From Taudactylus pleione (taxonomy: Eukaryota > Chordata > Amphibia > Anura > Myobatrachidae): a DNA stretch of 64,000 bases. A program made the position numbers and the translations under genes. The notes under the pieces are model-generated. The model worked only from the letters and a program-made list of their open reading frames with translations. It ran no database searches and was not told where the DNA came from. Shown one piece after another: positions 33,806 through 45,722 of the stretch. The first letter of the stretch is position 1. Every line of letters begins with the position of its first letter. The stretch lies in contig JAUIMM010000582.1 of the NCBI GenBank assembly GCA_031769625.1, forward strand, positions 2,494,501-2,558,500. The letters run 5' to 3'.

Positions 33806-34161
33806 TGGTGCATACACACGATCAGATTTTTCCTTCAGATATGAACGATAACGATTTAAAAATCGTTCAGTCGTTCATATCTGAAGGAAAATCGTTCATA
33901 TCTGACATGCCTGAACGATGGACGATCAACGATGCGCGTTCCCGATTGTCAGATAACGATATCTGACATCTGATGGGTTTGCAGTCAGACTTGGACGATT
34001 CCATTCATTTTAATGCAGTCAAAAATCGTTCAATCGTTCAAATCGTTCAAATCGTTCAAAACTTTGGTAAAATCGTTCAAATCGTTCAGATCGTTTAATC
34101 GTTCAATCGTTCATCTGACAAATCTGACAAGTCTGACAAATCTGACCGTGTGTACGCTCCA
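33806..34161. mobile_element. foldback MITE with TGGTGCATACACACGATC ends
   Basis: TGGTGCATACACACGATCAG at the left is inverted at the right (CTGACCGTGTGTACGCTCCA). The interior is made of AATCGTTCA/TGAACGATT words in both orientations, with the tract 34020-34110 repeating 'aaatcgttca' about eight times. It resembles 36594-36945 in its TACACAC terminus. No exact target duplication. Confidence 0.75.
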
Positions 34162-34629
34162 TATGAGTAGGTAAATGATGAAAAAATCTATATGACAACT
34201 GCTACGGCGACACCTGCTGGTTACGTGCAGGCACTGCTGTCTATCAGCTTGCAGAGAAGTACAACTCTGACAATAGGTGGCAAGAAAAATCTATCAATAT
34301 GTTTGATATTCAGACAAGCTGGAAGCTCCCTGGAAACAGGGTTGTCTTAACAGCAGTGTGGGCCCTGGGCAAAGCAAGGAACTGGGGCCCCTACCCACCC
34401 ATTCATGGGAATAAAATGTAAATGGTCAATAAAATGAAATATGCCCACCACACCCCCCTGCACTCTTCTGCGGCAGGTTGCCAAGTTATTAGGCATATAT
34501 ACAACGAAGCAGACACAGAGTGACTGACAGCTGAGCAGACTTGCAGAAGTCCGTGGTAATGGTTGGTTGACTTATGGACAGAGGTGGGGCCAGTGAGCGC
34601 AGACCTGTAGGACATCCCTACAGGACACA
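34162..34629. other. non-coding stretch, no feature recognised
   Basis: No coding signal. The word 'gggccctgggcaaagcaagg' near 34361 hints at a decayed dispersed repeat. Confidence 0.3.
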
Positions 34630-35233
34630 GGACCTGATTCAGAGCTGTTCGCTACCGCTGTGCACTCTCAAGCAGACCGATGGTTTGCGAACACGCACGC
34701 TTCGTTCTGCGCATGTGCGAACTACTCTGTGCGATCGCAACCCGCTCGCTCGCCCAGCAAAGACAGCCCAGGGTAATGAGTGACAGGAGAGGTAATTTGT
34801 GGGTGGTAACAGGGGCAGGACACTAATAACGAGGGGTTGGAGATGCGAACGGAGGCGTGCCTGAGTGTTTCAACGCTGTTTTAGAGGCGTGTATAATTAA
34901 CAGGCAGTGTCATAGTACACGTCACTTGCCTTTATTTTACACTGATTTCCTCGCAATGCTTGCGGTAGGGTAAAGCTGCCTCAAGCACTGCGTTCACATC
35001 CGATGGTGCTCGATGTACCAATGTTTTAATACACTTCCTGGAGATGACGTGGTGCTGGTGGGCGGCTCTGCCTGTGCGATTGGGCGTACGCTCAGGCAAA
35101 GTGGCCGCTCACTAAGACATGGTGGGCGTGCTTATGCCTTGGCGAGCGATCGCTTCCCATGGCGTCACTTTGACAAATTTGCATACGCTGGATGCGAGCG
35201 ATCGCACCTAGCGAGCGGCTCTGAATCAGGTCC
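34630..35233. mobile_element. CATTCAGA-family element, G/K subfamily, copy K
   Basis: Ends are GGACCTGATTCAGAG and CTCTGAATCAGGTCC. The flanking triplets ACA and ACT differ at the last base, so the duplication has probably mutated. It is similar end to end to copy G at 12490. No coding capacity is recognised. Confidence 0.82.
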
Positions 35234-36593
35234 ACTGTCTGAAAGATGAGGAATACTTTACTGTATAACAGAGCTGTGGTGGAATGTCAGGGTAACACTG
35301 AACAGTGCATTTTTACGTTTATCCTTTTTCTATGAATATTTACATTTTGAGGTTTACTGGGCCAGTGTACGCTGGAGATGAGAGCAACTCATCTGGCCCC
35401 CTTTATACCTAAGTACAGAAGATTGGAACAGAAGAAAGAGAATTATTTAATGCATTATTGGCCTGTAATGCTGACGCCGTGCCCAGGAAAGGACGTTCTG
35501 GCGGAGGGGGGGCAGCGCTGATCAGTACCTGGACTATGTCTGGGAGGACATCTTTGGGGCAAAAGAGAGAAAGGAATTAACTTCCTGCATTTCACTCCTG
35601 CACCCTCCAATGACCTGTGTTCATTATTAAACCGCCCTTCAGTCATTCATCTTCCAAGGAGCTGCGCCCGAACTTCGCCTCCAGCTTTCTCTGCAACAGA
35701 TTCTGATGCCCCATCTGTTCAATGCCCAAAACATACATTATTCTGTCTTCAAGACTCATTGTTTAATGGCAAGAACAGAAACTAGGCCCCAGCCGAAGGA
35801 ATGGATCCTGGTACGTTGCCAGGTTCCTGTTTAAAATTCAAAGGCATTTGAATGAGAGTAGACAAATCTTGCTTGTATTAGCGTGATCTGCGAGTTGTGT
35901 GCGTGTTGTATATACAGTATACAGTAACGTTTTCACACTGTAAAACTTGAGGTATTTGGGAACGCCTGTCTGTCTGCTTTGGAGGGGTGAAAGTTCCCTT
36001 GTACTCCCTGTTTTAGCTGGCACTGACATTCCTGCCTGCGGAGATTTCCCCATGACATTATAACTGGGGGAGATTTACAACGGTCAGACGTAGAGCACAG
36101 AAGCCCAATCACTGGGGCTGCGAGTCTGTGATGTCATCGCGTTTAGCCACAACTTAGATCTTCAGACCCTTCCCCCATCACACCCTGTGCATCACGTGCT
36201 TGATGTAGATTTGGGCAGAAATCGGTTGCGTTTGCCCCAAATTGCGTGCACAGGAAATGCATCATCAAGCGTGCACGTGTACCCCACACACTAACTGCAG
36301 GGCCACGGAGACTTCCGGCACGCTCGGTGCTGGAGGAAGTCATGACCACGGCGTGTACATGGCATTGGGCGTGGTTACAGCTCCCTGCACTTCTAGGCCC
36401 CTACACAGGACCAGGCCCGTTGTCAAAATGCGGGTAGACACCTCGCAGGCTATTACATGAGGTCCTATATGTTGTATCACGTCTGTCACATTTCCTGCAA
36501 ATAATATTATCGTACAAACAGGCGTCATTGTGCGGACTCACCATATCATTCTATACACGTCTAAAGTAACAACAGCAAGGTATACGTCTCTTA
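35234..36593. other. non-coding stretch, largely unique-looking
   Basis: No repeat or transposon ends recognised. The 35640-35880 segment is non-repetitive with balanced composition and is a candidate conserved non-coding piece, on inference only. Confidence 0.35.
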
Positions 36594-36945
36594 AGGAGCG
36601 TACACACTACACGATATGCTCCCTGAGCGATATCGTCTAGTGTGTCCCCGGCAGGCTGTGCTCAGTGTCGTTCATGACATTGAGCACACCCGCTGAACGA
36701 TAACATTAACGATATCGTTCAGCGCCGGGCTCTCTCCCCCATTCCCCAACATGCAGCAACCTGACGACATCGTCAGGTTGGCCTGCATCTTTACTTGATG
36801 AACGATAATAACGAACGACCCGCGGGAACGCGCGCCGTCGTTATCGTTCATCTTTTTGATGTTAAAAATGGACGATAAGGTGGACGACTGAACGATATCG
36901 TTATCGTTCAGTCGTCCACTTTAATCGCCCAGTGTGTACGCACCT
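36594..36945. mobile_element. 352-bp MITE with AGGWGCGTACACAC ends and TTA duplication
   Basis: AGGAGCGTACACACTACACG at the left pairs with the right end AGTGTGTACGCACCT. TTA lies on both sides (36591-36593, 36946-36948). The interior holds nested palindromes built on GATATCGTT and ATAACGATATCGTTCAG. A TTA duplication is typical of PIF/Harbinger elements. Confidence 0.88.
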
Positions 36946-37123
36946 TTAGGCATGTATATTGTTTATCTCAGCTGTCCGAATACAAATCAGTAACATATAC
37001 ATCACTCAGATACATCAACTAGAGACTCCACGGTATGTTTGAAAAGTACAGTCCAAGTATATGCCAATGTTCCAGTGACGAATGCCATATATAGAGGTAC
37101 ATATGTACACACAAACACATATA

Positions 37124-37674
37124 GGGCCTCATTCAGAGGCGGTCGGAGGATGCAAGCGGTCGCTCAGAAACTGGGCGGCCTCTTGCATCCTGACCGGCCG
37201 CCTCTGTTGCGGTCGTTAGGCTGTGGGTTAACACCCACAGCTCTAACGACCGCTCGGGTGATGGTCGCGATGGTCAGAGACCATCGCGACCATCGGGGCT
37301 TACGACGAGACCCTAGGGTAGGGTCTCACTTGTCGTAAGCCCCGGAGAGCTTCTGGCTCTGTCTGAGCCGGAAGCTCTCCACTGACATCACTAGTGATGT
37401 CAGTGGGGCCGCCCCCAAACGGCAGGCATTCCCATGGGAACGCCCCAGTTTGGGCTGCCACCCCCCAGGCCCGCCTTCCAAACGGGGCGAGCTGTCAATC
37501 AACATTGACAGCTCGCCCCCTTTGGATCGAGACCCGCTACGACCGGCGCTGTTGGTCGTAGCGGGACTCACGCATGCGCACGACGGCACCGGCGCCGTCG
37601 TGCGCATGCTCTGTGGGGGGCCATCGACCAGGTCCGAGCGCATCGGCGCTAACGACCGGGTCTGAATGACCCCC
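37124..37674. mobile_element. string-of-hairpins MITE, copy L
   Basis: Ends are GGGCCTCATTCAGAG and TCTGAATGACCCCC with ATA duplications (37121-37123, 37675-37677). The hairpin modules of copy B are present in order with different stem sequences: GAGGCGGTCGG..., GGTCGTTAG.CTGTGGGT, GATGGTCGCGATGGTC, GGGGCTTACGACGAGACCCTA, GAGAGCTTCTGGCTC at 37344-37380, the CACTAGTG palindrome, GGCATTCCC, GGGCGAGCTGTCAAT, GCTACGACC, GCATGCGCACGACGGC. Confidence 0.92.
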
Positions 37675-37677
37675 ATA

Positions 37678-37949
37678 GTGTGTATGTGTGTGTGTAAGTT
37701 TTATGCCTCGGATAAACAGCTGCCCATGTCAGGGAAATGAAAGGTTTATACATACAGATCTCTCAGTCTTATTTCGAGGAGACACTAAAGAATTTTAGTA
37801 ATGTAAACTGCAGGGAATAGGATGGTATTCATACTCACAGCTGTTATCATGTCTGTCAGCATGAAGTCATCATCCCCTTATACCGGTGGAAATCGGTCAG
37901 ACACACTCCTAGATTTATGATCAGGCCAGACATAGTGTGTGTGTGTGTG

Positions 37950-37981
<32 letters not shown>

Positions 37982-38000
37982 GATAGATAGATATATACAT
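37678..38000. repeat. simple-sequence patch (GT, TA, TAGA)
   Basis: Short GTGTGTGT, (TA)n and (TAGA)n runs lie at 37935-37992, inside otherwise unremarkable sequence. The minus-strand tyrosine/isoleucine-rich frames are microsatellite translations. Confidence 0.8.
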
Positions 38001-38620
38001 ACGAGGGCTGATAGTGAGATAATGAGACTGCCTCTGTTTTTCTGTCCCATAGGTAGACGTGACATCGCTATGCTGGTTATTGTGAAGCTCATACATCCAT
38101 GTGTCTTAACCTGCGGTTGGACTGCCGTAGTCTTCTTTGTTTGGTCACAGCCAGTGGAAGATCTTCGTACGTTTCGTCATGGCGGATGAGGAAGACGTGT
38201 CTGTGATATTACGCCAGAGATGTGTGATTGAATTTTGTGTTAAACTTGGAAAAAGCGGAAATGAAACTCATGAAATGTTACGGCATGCATACGGTGGAGA
38301 AACAATTAGCCGTGCTGCAGTATATCGGTGGTGGAAGCACTTCAAAGAAGGTAATACGCGAGTGACTGACGAAACGCTTTCTGGGAGACCATACACAGCG
38401 GTTACAGATGTCAATATTGCCAGAGCTGCGGATATGTTGCAAAATGACCGATGGTTAACGTAACGGGTTCAGCATAATGTGACAAAGGAACTGAAAACGC
38501 ATGGCGTGTGTGCCAGGCGGGTACCCAGAAATCTCACAGAAGAGCAGATGCGGCTTCGAGTTGCATCATGTAAGAACACTGTTGGAATGTTGGAGAGGAT
38601 ACCCGATTGTGACGTCTGAC
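38000..38620 (+). pseudogene. mariner transposase relic (DNA-binding half only)
   Basis: A possible left terminus ACGAGGGCTGATAGTGAGAT lies near 38001. The likely original start is ATG at 38179 (MADEEDVSV). Residues 1-95 show the mariner N-terminal helix-turn-helix pair, with RCVIEFCVKLGKSGNETHEM, then RAAVYRWWKHFKEG and the linker SGRPYTAVTD. An in-frame TAA at 38461 breaks it. Family-like residues continue in the same frame (CARRVPRNLTEEQMRLRV) to TGA at 38617. The catalytic D,D(34)D domain is absent, so the copy is truncated and inactive. The right terminus was not found. The motif pattern is a strong match to the mariner family as I know it. Confidence 0.88.
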
Positions 38621-39227
38621 AAAGTTTGCGTAAACCAGCCTGGTACTGTCTGAATATAAGTCATAGTTACTTTGCTGTGGGATTTTGGATATTGTTTTCT
38701 CTAACTCCCGTCCTTTGTTTCCCGCCACGATTATGCGCCGGTACAGAGGGAGGGTCACTGGCAAACTGGGTTTCAAGACAAACGTGTCTTATTCATAATT
38801 AGGGTTTATTTCCAATTAACGAGAAAGCCGCATATCAAATAAAGATTTTGGGAGTGATAAAAAGTAAGCACTGAGCCAGTTGGCGTAGCGGAAACAGCTG
38901 GATTACGGACGGTATACTCTGCGCTTGGGCAGAGAAATGATTGCACACACATGTGCCCATGCAGCTTGTTCATGCCTGGATCGTGCTATTCTAACGTAGG
39001 CAAGTTTACGGAATTAGTGTTCATTCTAGCTTCTCAATCAGGCAGAGCACTGATGGAGGGCACATTCTGTGCGTGCCAAAGGCACATGTACAGACGAAAA
39101 GAGGCGTGGCTTCCCGGGGAGGAACACGCCCCCTTTCCATAATTATAGGGGGCGTGCCCAGCACCAAGCTCTCCCCACACTGTAAATAAATGCTGTGCTC
39201 ATGCATACTGCATTTATTCACCATCTG
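38621..39227. other. non-coding stretch, no feature recognised
   Basis: A box-A-like TGGCGTAGCGG at about 38880 has no matching box B or cloverleaf, so no tRNA is called. The rest shows no supported feature. Confidence 0.3.
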
Positions 39228-40134
39228 CTCACTGCTAATCATTACTGTGCTCCTGATTACTGTGCACCTGTCACTGTGCTCCTGATTACTGTACACCTGT
39301 CACCGTGCTCCTGATTACTGTGCACCTGTCACCGTGCTCCTGATTACTGTGCACCTGTCACTGTGCTCCTGATTACTGTGCTCCTGATTACTGTGCACCT
39401 GTCACCGTGCTCCTGATTACTGTGCACCTGTCACTGTGCTCCTGATTACTGTGCTCCTGATTACTGTGCACCTGTCACTGTGCTCCTGATTATGTGCACC
39501 TGTCGCTGTGCTCCCGATTACTGTGCACCTGTCACCGTGCTCCTGATTACTGTGCACCTGTCACCGTGTTCCTGATTACTGTGCACCTGTCACCGTGCTC
39601 CTGATTACTGTGCACCTGTCACCGTGCTCCTGATTACTGTGCACCTGTCACCGTGCTCCTGATTACTGTGCACCTGTCACTGTGCTCCTGATTACTATGT
39701 ACCTGTCACTGTGTTCCTGATTACTGTGCACCTGTCACTGTGCTCCTGATTACTGTGCACCTGTCGCTGTGCTCTCGATTACTGTGCACCTGTCGCTGTG
39801 CTCTCGATTACTGTGCACCTGTCGCTGTGCTCCTGATTACTGTGCACCTGTCGCTGTGCTCCTGATTACTGTGCACCTGTCGCTGTGCTCCTGATTACTG
39901 TGCACCTGTCACCGTGCTCCTGATTACTGTGCATCTGTCACCGTGCTCCTGATTACTGTGCACCTGTCGCTGTGCTCCTGATTACTGTGCACCTGTCGCT
40001 GTGCTCCTGATTACTGTGCACCTGTCAACGTGCTCCTGATTACTATGAACCTGTCACTGTGCTCCTGATTACTGTGCACCTGTCGCTGTGCTCCCAATTA
40101 CTGTGCACCTGTCTCTGTGCTCCCGATTACTGCC
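39228..40134. repeat. 29-bp minisatellite (GTGCTCCTGATTACTGTGCACCTGTCACC)
   Basis: About 31 units of 29 bp, measured between exact GTGCTC matches. Variants are CACC, CACT and CGCT at the unit end, with two short units of about 17 bp that lack the CACCTGT half. The E-box-like CACCTG and the palindrome GTGCAC recur once per unit. Confidence 0.95.
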
Positions 40135-41312
40135 AAAGCAAATCCCAAGTATTAATAAATAAATATGCTACCTTTAAAAATACACAAAACAGACTTTATG
40201 TGCTATTGTGGAGTGATGCATTACATGGAACGTCACGAGAATTTGAGAAAAAAAAAAAAATGTGCGATGACTGTGGGACATTGCTGTCACATGGGAACAT
40301 CGCTATTTGCAGCGAACTGAGTTGCCCCTAACAGTCTATATTTGGCTATTTAATTGATGGGAGGCCAGATAAATCAATGGCGGGGGAAGGACTTTAAAGG
40401 AAACAAAATGAAGAAAAAAAACAACACATTTTTGCAAGAACAACAACAGATCAAGCAGCAAACAGCAGTAAGGAGACAGGAGAGAGGAGGAGAGCCCGGA
40501 CTGAGAGACGCACTCGGGAGAGGCAGCTGAGAAGCTTTCATCTGATCTGTGTCACTCACTTATCGCACCAGCAGGAATTTCTGCACAGTCCGATGGAATA
40601 TAAAATCTAAAAGTAATAGAAAAAAAAAAATGCAAAGCTGTAGGTGAGGCCCCGCCGCGTCTGGCTGTGAAGTCAAAGCATAACAATCACTAATGCTGGC
40701 GTTGTTTCCAATATGGGGCACAGCATGGGGCCGTAGCACGTAAAGTGGCATCACCACCCACTCATCAATGTTTAACTTTAAAATTGCACAGTATGTGGGT
40801 CTCATTGTCCTGACGTTCTCCTTTATCCCAATGTTTGTTCCAAGCGTCTTATGCACAACAAAGGCATAGATTAAGTACAGCATGTACTATTATTCTCTAT
40901 AGGAAAACAGCTGCGTATACAGAACCCTAGGAAATTCTATATCCTGCTGAACCATGTGGTGCTGGAGAGACACAAACACTTTGGGGCTGATACAGGCTGA
41001 AGCCTACGTCACTTTGTGTAGTGCTAAATACGTAACTTTGCGCTGCTTAAACCCAGGAACACGGCTGAGCGCATATGCTGCTATGAATGTGCAAACAAAC
41101 AGTTATGTCACTCAAAAAATAGGGCGCTTCAAAATCTGTATTATAAAACACGAGAAAAAATTGAAAAAAATGACGTTCCTTAAGGATGGATGATATTCGT
41201 GTCGATGGTTTATTCTCATGCTGCTATGAATGTTTCTGTTTTCCAACACTTCCGAATGCTTGTGACTGAAAGGTGAAACAGGGAAAGGAAAGAGGAGACC
41301 AAATCAGGCTGA
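40135..41312. other. non-coding stretch, no feature recognised
   Basis: Several A-runs (40248-40260, 40417-40424, 40620-40629) and mixed unique sequence. Open frames up to 107 codons show no domain. Confidence 0.35.
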
Positions 41313-41799
41313 GGCCCTGATTCAGAGGCGCTCGCTATATGCGAGCACTCGCTCTGAATCAGGGCGGGACATTTTTTTTTTTCCCCCGGCCTCCAGGCCG
41401 CTCGCTAAGCTGTGGGTGACCACCCGCAGCTTTAGCGGGCGGCCTGACGGTGGTCGCGATTATCGCGACCATGGGGCTTGCGACGATACTCTTGTGGTAG
41501 GGTCTCGTCCACCGCAAGCCCCAGTGAACTTCCTGCTCTAATAGAGCAGGAAGTTCACTACTGACATCACTGGTGACGCCTCCGTTTGTCCAGCCACCCC
41601 CCCTGCATGCCTACAAAACGGGGCGAGCTGTCACTCACAATCGACAGCCGCCCCGTCTTGTAGTGAGTCCCGCAGCGAGTGAAAATTCACTCGCTACGGG
41701 GCTCGTGCACGCGGAGTGCGCACGCAGCGTGTGCGCACTGCCCGGCCATCGACCCGCTTGCGAGCGCTATGCACTTGCGAGCGGGTCTGAATCAGGCCC
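41313..41799. mobile_element. string-of-hairpins MITE, copy M
   Basis: Ends are GGCCCTGATTCAGAG and TCTGAATCAGGCCC. Flanks TGA and TTA differ at one base. Hairpins include CTCGCTAAGCTGTGGGT, GGTCGCGAT, GTGAACTTCCTGCTC at 41524-41558, GGCGAGCTGTC, CAGCGAGTGAA, a GCACGCGGAGTGCGC cluster and GACCCGCTTGCGAGCG. The palindrome that contains CACTAGTG elsewhere is shortened here. Confidence 0.88.
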
Positions 41800-42404
41800 T
41801 TAGTACAGTAAGGGAGCGCCCGTGTAACTGCGTACAGAAGCAGGCTGACATACAGACGCCCAGGCCACTGTGACAGCTGCATCATTTGCGGATTACTGAG
41901 TGCTGGTGCAAATACATGATGATAATGATAGTCGCCAACGCTAGCTGGCCCCTTCCGATTGCAACTACACCGTTAATGTTGATAGCTGCGTTCTTCATTG
42001 CTTGCACATATATTATGCCTCTGCGTGTATGCGTTTTAGCTATTTATTTTTTTATTATGTGAGATGAAGGGTTGTATCTGATGTATTAAAGATGATTTCT
42101 ATCCTCTATTTCAGCCTAATAGTAAATGCATTTTTTACAAGTAAAACAAATGGCCAATGACTAGCGTAAATCTACAGCATATACTACTGTGCAAAACTGC
42201 ACGCATTTCGCAATTTCTGTAACTTTGCATATACATAGATTTGTGGATTTTTCAGTGAACACAAATCACGGCTGATTTAAGCTGCAATTGCGTCCAACTA
42301 ATCAGCAGCCACTTTATACACTATTTATGCTGCAGCCAGGCATATGTCAATTGGGCCAAATCCTATGCAACTTTGCATTATTATAAGCATTTATGCCATA
42401 CAGA
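41800..42404. other. non-coding stretch, no feature recognised
   Basis: AT-rich mixed sequence without supported features. Confidence 0.3.
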
Positions 42405-43375
42405 GACAATTCTAGTGACCTCTATAGCATAAAGAATGCATTCTAGTGACCTCTATATTGACCTCTATAATGTAGATAGAATTCTAGTGACCTCTATTCC
42501 ATACATAGAGCATTCTAACGGCATCTATCCCATACATAGAGCATTCTAGTAATATTTGTACCATACTGACTACATTCTAGTGACCTCTATATCATACAGA
42601 GCATTCTAGAAACCTCTATACCTCAGAATTATAGTTATATCTATGTCATACTGAGTCCATAATAGGGACCTCTATACCATACAGAGAGCATTCCAGTGAC
42701 CTCTATTCCATACAGAGAGCATTCTAGTGACATCTGTATAATACAAGAGCATTCCAATGACCTATACACTAGAGAGTATTCTAATTACTTCTTTATCATA
42801 ATTAAAGCATTCCAGTGACCTCTATACTGTGCACAGAGCATTCTAGTGACCTACATACCATAGATAATTCTAGTTTCACATACCATAGAGCATTCTAGTG
42901 GCCCCTATTCACTACAGAGAGCATTCTAGTGACCTGTATACCATAGATAATTCTAGTTTCACATACCATAGAGCATTCTAGTGGCCCCTACCTACAGCAT
43001 TCTAGTGACCTGAATACCATACACAAAGAGCAATCTAGTGACCTCTATACCATATAGAGAACATTTTAGGGACCTCCATACAATACAAAGAGCATTCCAA
43101 TGACCTATACACTAGAGTATTCTAATTACTTCTTTATCATAAGTAAAACATTCCAGTGACCTCTATACTGGACACAGAGCATTCTAGTGACCTATATACC
43201 ATAGATAATTCTAGTTTCACATACCATAGAGCATTCTAGTGGCCCCTATTCACTAGAGAGCATTCTAGTGACCTGTATACCATAGATAATTCTAGTTTCA
43301 CATACCATAGAGTGTTCTAGTGGCCCCTATTCACTATAGAGAGCATTATAGTGACCTGTATGCCATGAATAGGAT
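42405..43375. repeat. degenerate 31-bp tandem repeat (TCTAGTGACCTCTATWCCATA)
   Basis: About 30 diverged units around 'attctagtgacctctatacc' and 'atacatagagcat'. A larger block ('ccatagataattctagtttc' followed by 'gcattctagtggcccctatt') recurs near 42858, 42942, 43200 and 43283, so units were also copied in groups. The divergence suggests it is older than the 17-, 46- and 95-bp arrays. Confidence 0.85.
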
Positions 43376-44855
43376 CCGGAAGTGGGGGCTACAGTACTTC
43401 TCCGTGAGTCTGGGGGAAACTCACGGTATATTATAGTCCCTCATACAATTACAAGGCTTTGCTTGGTAGGGTAAGAATATTATGTCTTTTTGACATGAAT
43501 GTTACTGGAGCTCAGGAGATCTCAGTAACCAGACGTCATCCTATAACTTCAGTCCCCTCTTATGCTCCTATCTACTAATGAAAACACTCTAACACAAGAA
43601 AATGGCGCAGGGGAGAGCCCTTGTGTGCCCCCAGCCTCAGGAAGCATTAAGCCGTTAATGAAGATAAGCCGTGCAGCATTTCTGGAGAAAAATGGACAAC
43701 TTTAGATCAATGGAGGGAGGATCCTAGAGTGTAAGGACAGAAATTGATGGGGTGCACCCTTCGAACGGTTTAAGCTAATAAATGGCTTTTAGTATTCCAA
43801 TAATATTTCAGTGTAATGGCAGCAGCCTTTTCCTGTGTAGGACAGAGCGAGGTAAGCTGTGTTGCCAGCGAATACACCCCTTTATACCAACAGTAGGGCT
43901 TCTAGCTTTTTAGAAAATCACCCCAATTACCCTTTAGGTCTCATCCATGAAATGAGATAGAACATTGCCCTCTAGTGGCCAGATTGACATATGGACCTAT
44001 TAGGATATTTGCATTTTATTGCCAGGAAATGACATTTATACAAATATCTCTATTTATTAGGTGGTCAAACCTGCAACCTGTTTTAAGGGGAATTGCTGCA
44101 TTTTTTTTAAGCATTGATGGTGTTTAAAAAGGGAGTAAGGCAGCAGATATCAGATATATCTACTCTGTTCCCCGTCTTCACAATCCCAAAGGCTGTCCCC
44201 ATAGCTCTCCAAACAATAGCACTGTGGGTCCTGACCCTGAAGCAAAGTCAACGCATCAGTTATCACTTTACTTTTAACACTTTGTAGGGACAAGCTACTA
44301 TCCATTAACATTGATAAATATCCCCAATACATAATGTCTTATTGCTGCGATCCGCGGCGACAATAAAAGATAATTATCGTGGCTACAATTCTGGAATTCA
44401 TTAATCGGCCCTTCTGTCAGTTGAGAACCCTTTTCTTGTAGAAAATATCTACAAAATGTTCCTTCTAGGTAATGGAGACAAATATTGGTCTTGGTCTCTT
44501 TAGGAAGGCTGCTTTTGGGGGCAATTCAGTTAGATGCGACGTCATGTGCTGTGATGATCACATATGGTGTAAATGATCGTACCTCTCTAGGGTTAGGAGC
44601 AAAAATGAATAAAATAAGATATATTTTCAGACGCTATCCTTACCGTAGGTCTTATATGAATTCAACTGAAATGCACTTATCTACATTTCACGCAGAAAAT
44701 GACAAGTGAGGCAATTTGCACCTTACCGAAACGCCCCCTTGAGGTCTGTTGTATGCAGGTTAAACAGTAAAGTATTAGGAGTTGTACAGCAGGATGGAGC
44801 ATCTTTTCACATGGCAATGGGCATACTGGGGCCATGTCTTGTTAATACCGATATA
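43376..44855. other. non-coding, unique-looking stretch
   Basis: No transposon ends, tandem repeats or exon-like frames. 43560-43860 is a possible conserved non-coding piece, on inference only. Confidence 0.35.
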
Positions 44856-45548
44856 GGCCTGTATTCAATTTCAGGCGAAAACCCGTTATCGGCGATAATT
44901 TATGACGTCATTTTCGCCTATTGTAATTATCCCCGTATTCAATTACAATACTTTTCGCCGGTGCGTAAAAAAACAGGGATAAGTTCTCCAGCCTTTAGCT
45001 GGAGAAAAAAAATGCAGAATTGGGGTTTAGGGGTGCAGGCTTAAAAAAAATAGCCTGCACCCCTGGGAACGTCCCCTAAAAAGAGTGGTTCCCAAGTATG
45101 CGGTAGGTGTTTTCTTCATTGCGGCAGGTGCATTTTTGAAGAATTTTTAAAAATCATTTTAGGGACTTAAAAATATGCTTACACCCATATTCATGTACCC
45201 CAAATTTGATGGCTATAGTTATTTTTCCCCAAAAAAAATAGCTAAATGCTCTTCTGCATCACCTTCTCAAAGCCGCGGCTATTTAAAAACCTGACTTCCT
45301 TCAGCAGGCAAAAACGGGGGTACCCATAGTGATCCCCAATATCAGGACATTTTTGGGGGGCCAAGGATGATTTCCCGAAATTTCCCAGGTTTTTTTGCCG
45401 CTTCCAGTTTTGCCGGGTACCGTTTTAGCGTCCTTTGAAATTGAATACTGGGATAAGCGAGATTTTTCCGCCTGGAAAACAGGCGAAGGAGTTGTAAAGT
45501 ACAGCAGGCGAAAAGTCTGGACTTTTCTCCTCAAATTGAATACGGGCC
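44856..45548. mobile_element. Harbinger-like element with GTATTCAATT ends (693 bp)
   Basis: GGCCTGTATTCAATT at the left and AATTGAATACGGGCC at the right, with ATA duplications (44853-44855, 45549-45551). Inner sequence carries 'cttttcgcc' words and a purine/pyrimidine middle like 17030 and 48288. There is no transposase, so it is non-autonomous. Class assignment rests on the 3-bp duplication and terminus form. Confidence 0.85.
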
Positions 45549-45722
45549 ATAGAGGCAATAATAAAACAGCAACAATTATATTTCATTCTGTGTGAGTGAC
45601 ATTAAAATGCCCAACAATGAGTCCGGGATTTCATCGCTACGTCAGAGAGACGACATCTGCCACCGGTTTGGTTTCCTGTAACCTAGGTACAATATTAGTC
45701 AGTTTCACGACAAAGGGTCTAA

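Noticed and set aside
38871..38945. tRNA gene or tRNA-derived SINE
   Set aside because: A box-A-like TGGCGTAGCGG is present but no box B (GGTTCGAATCC) or cloverleaf can be formed downstream.
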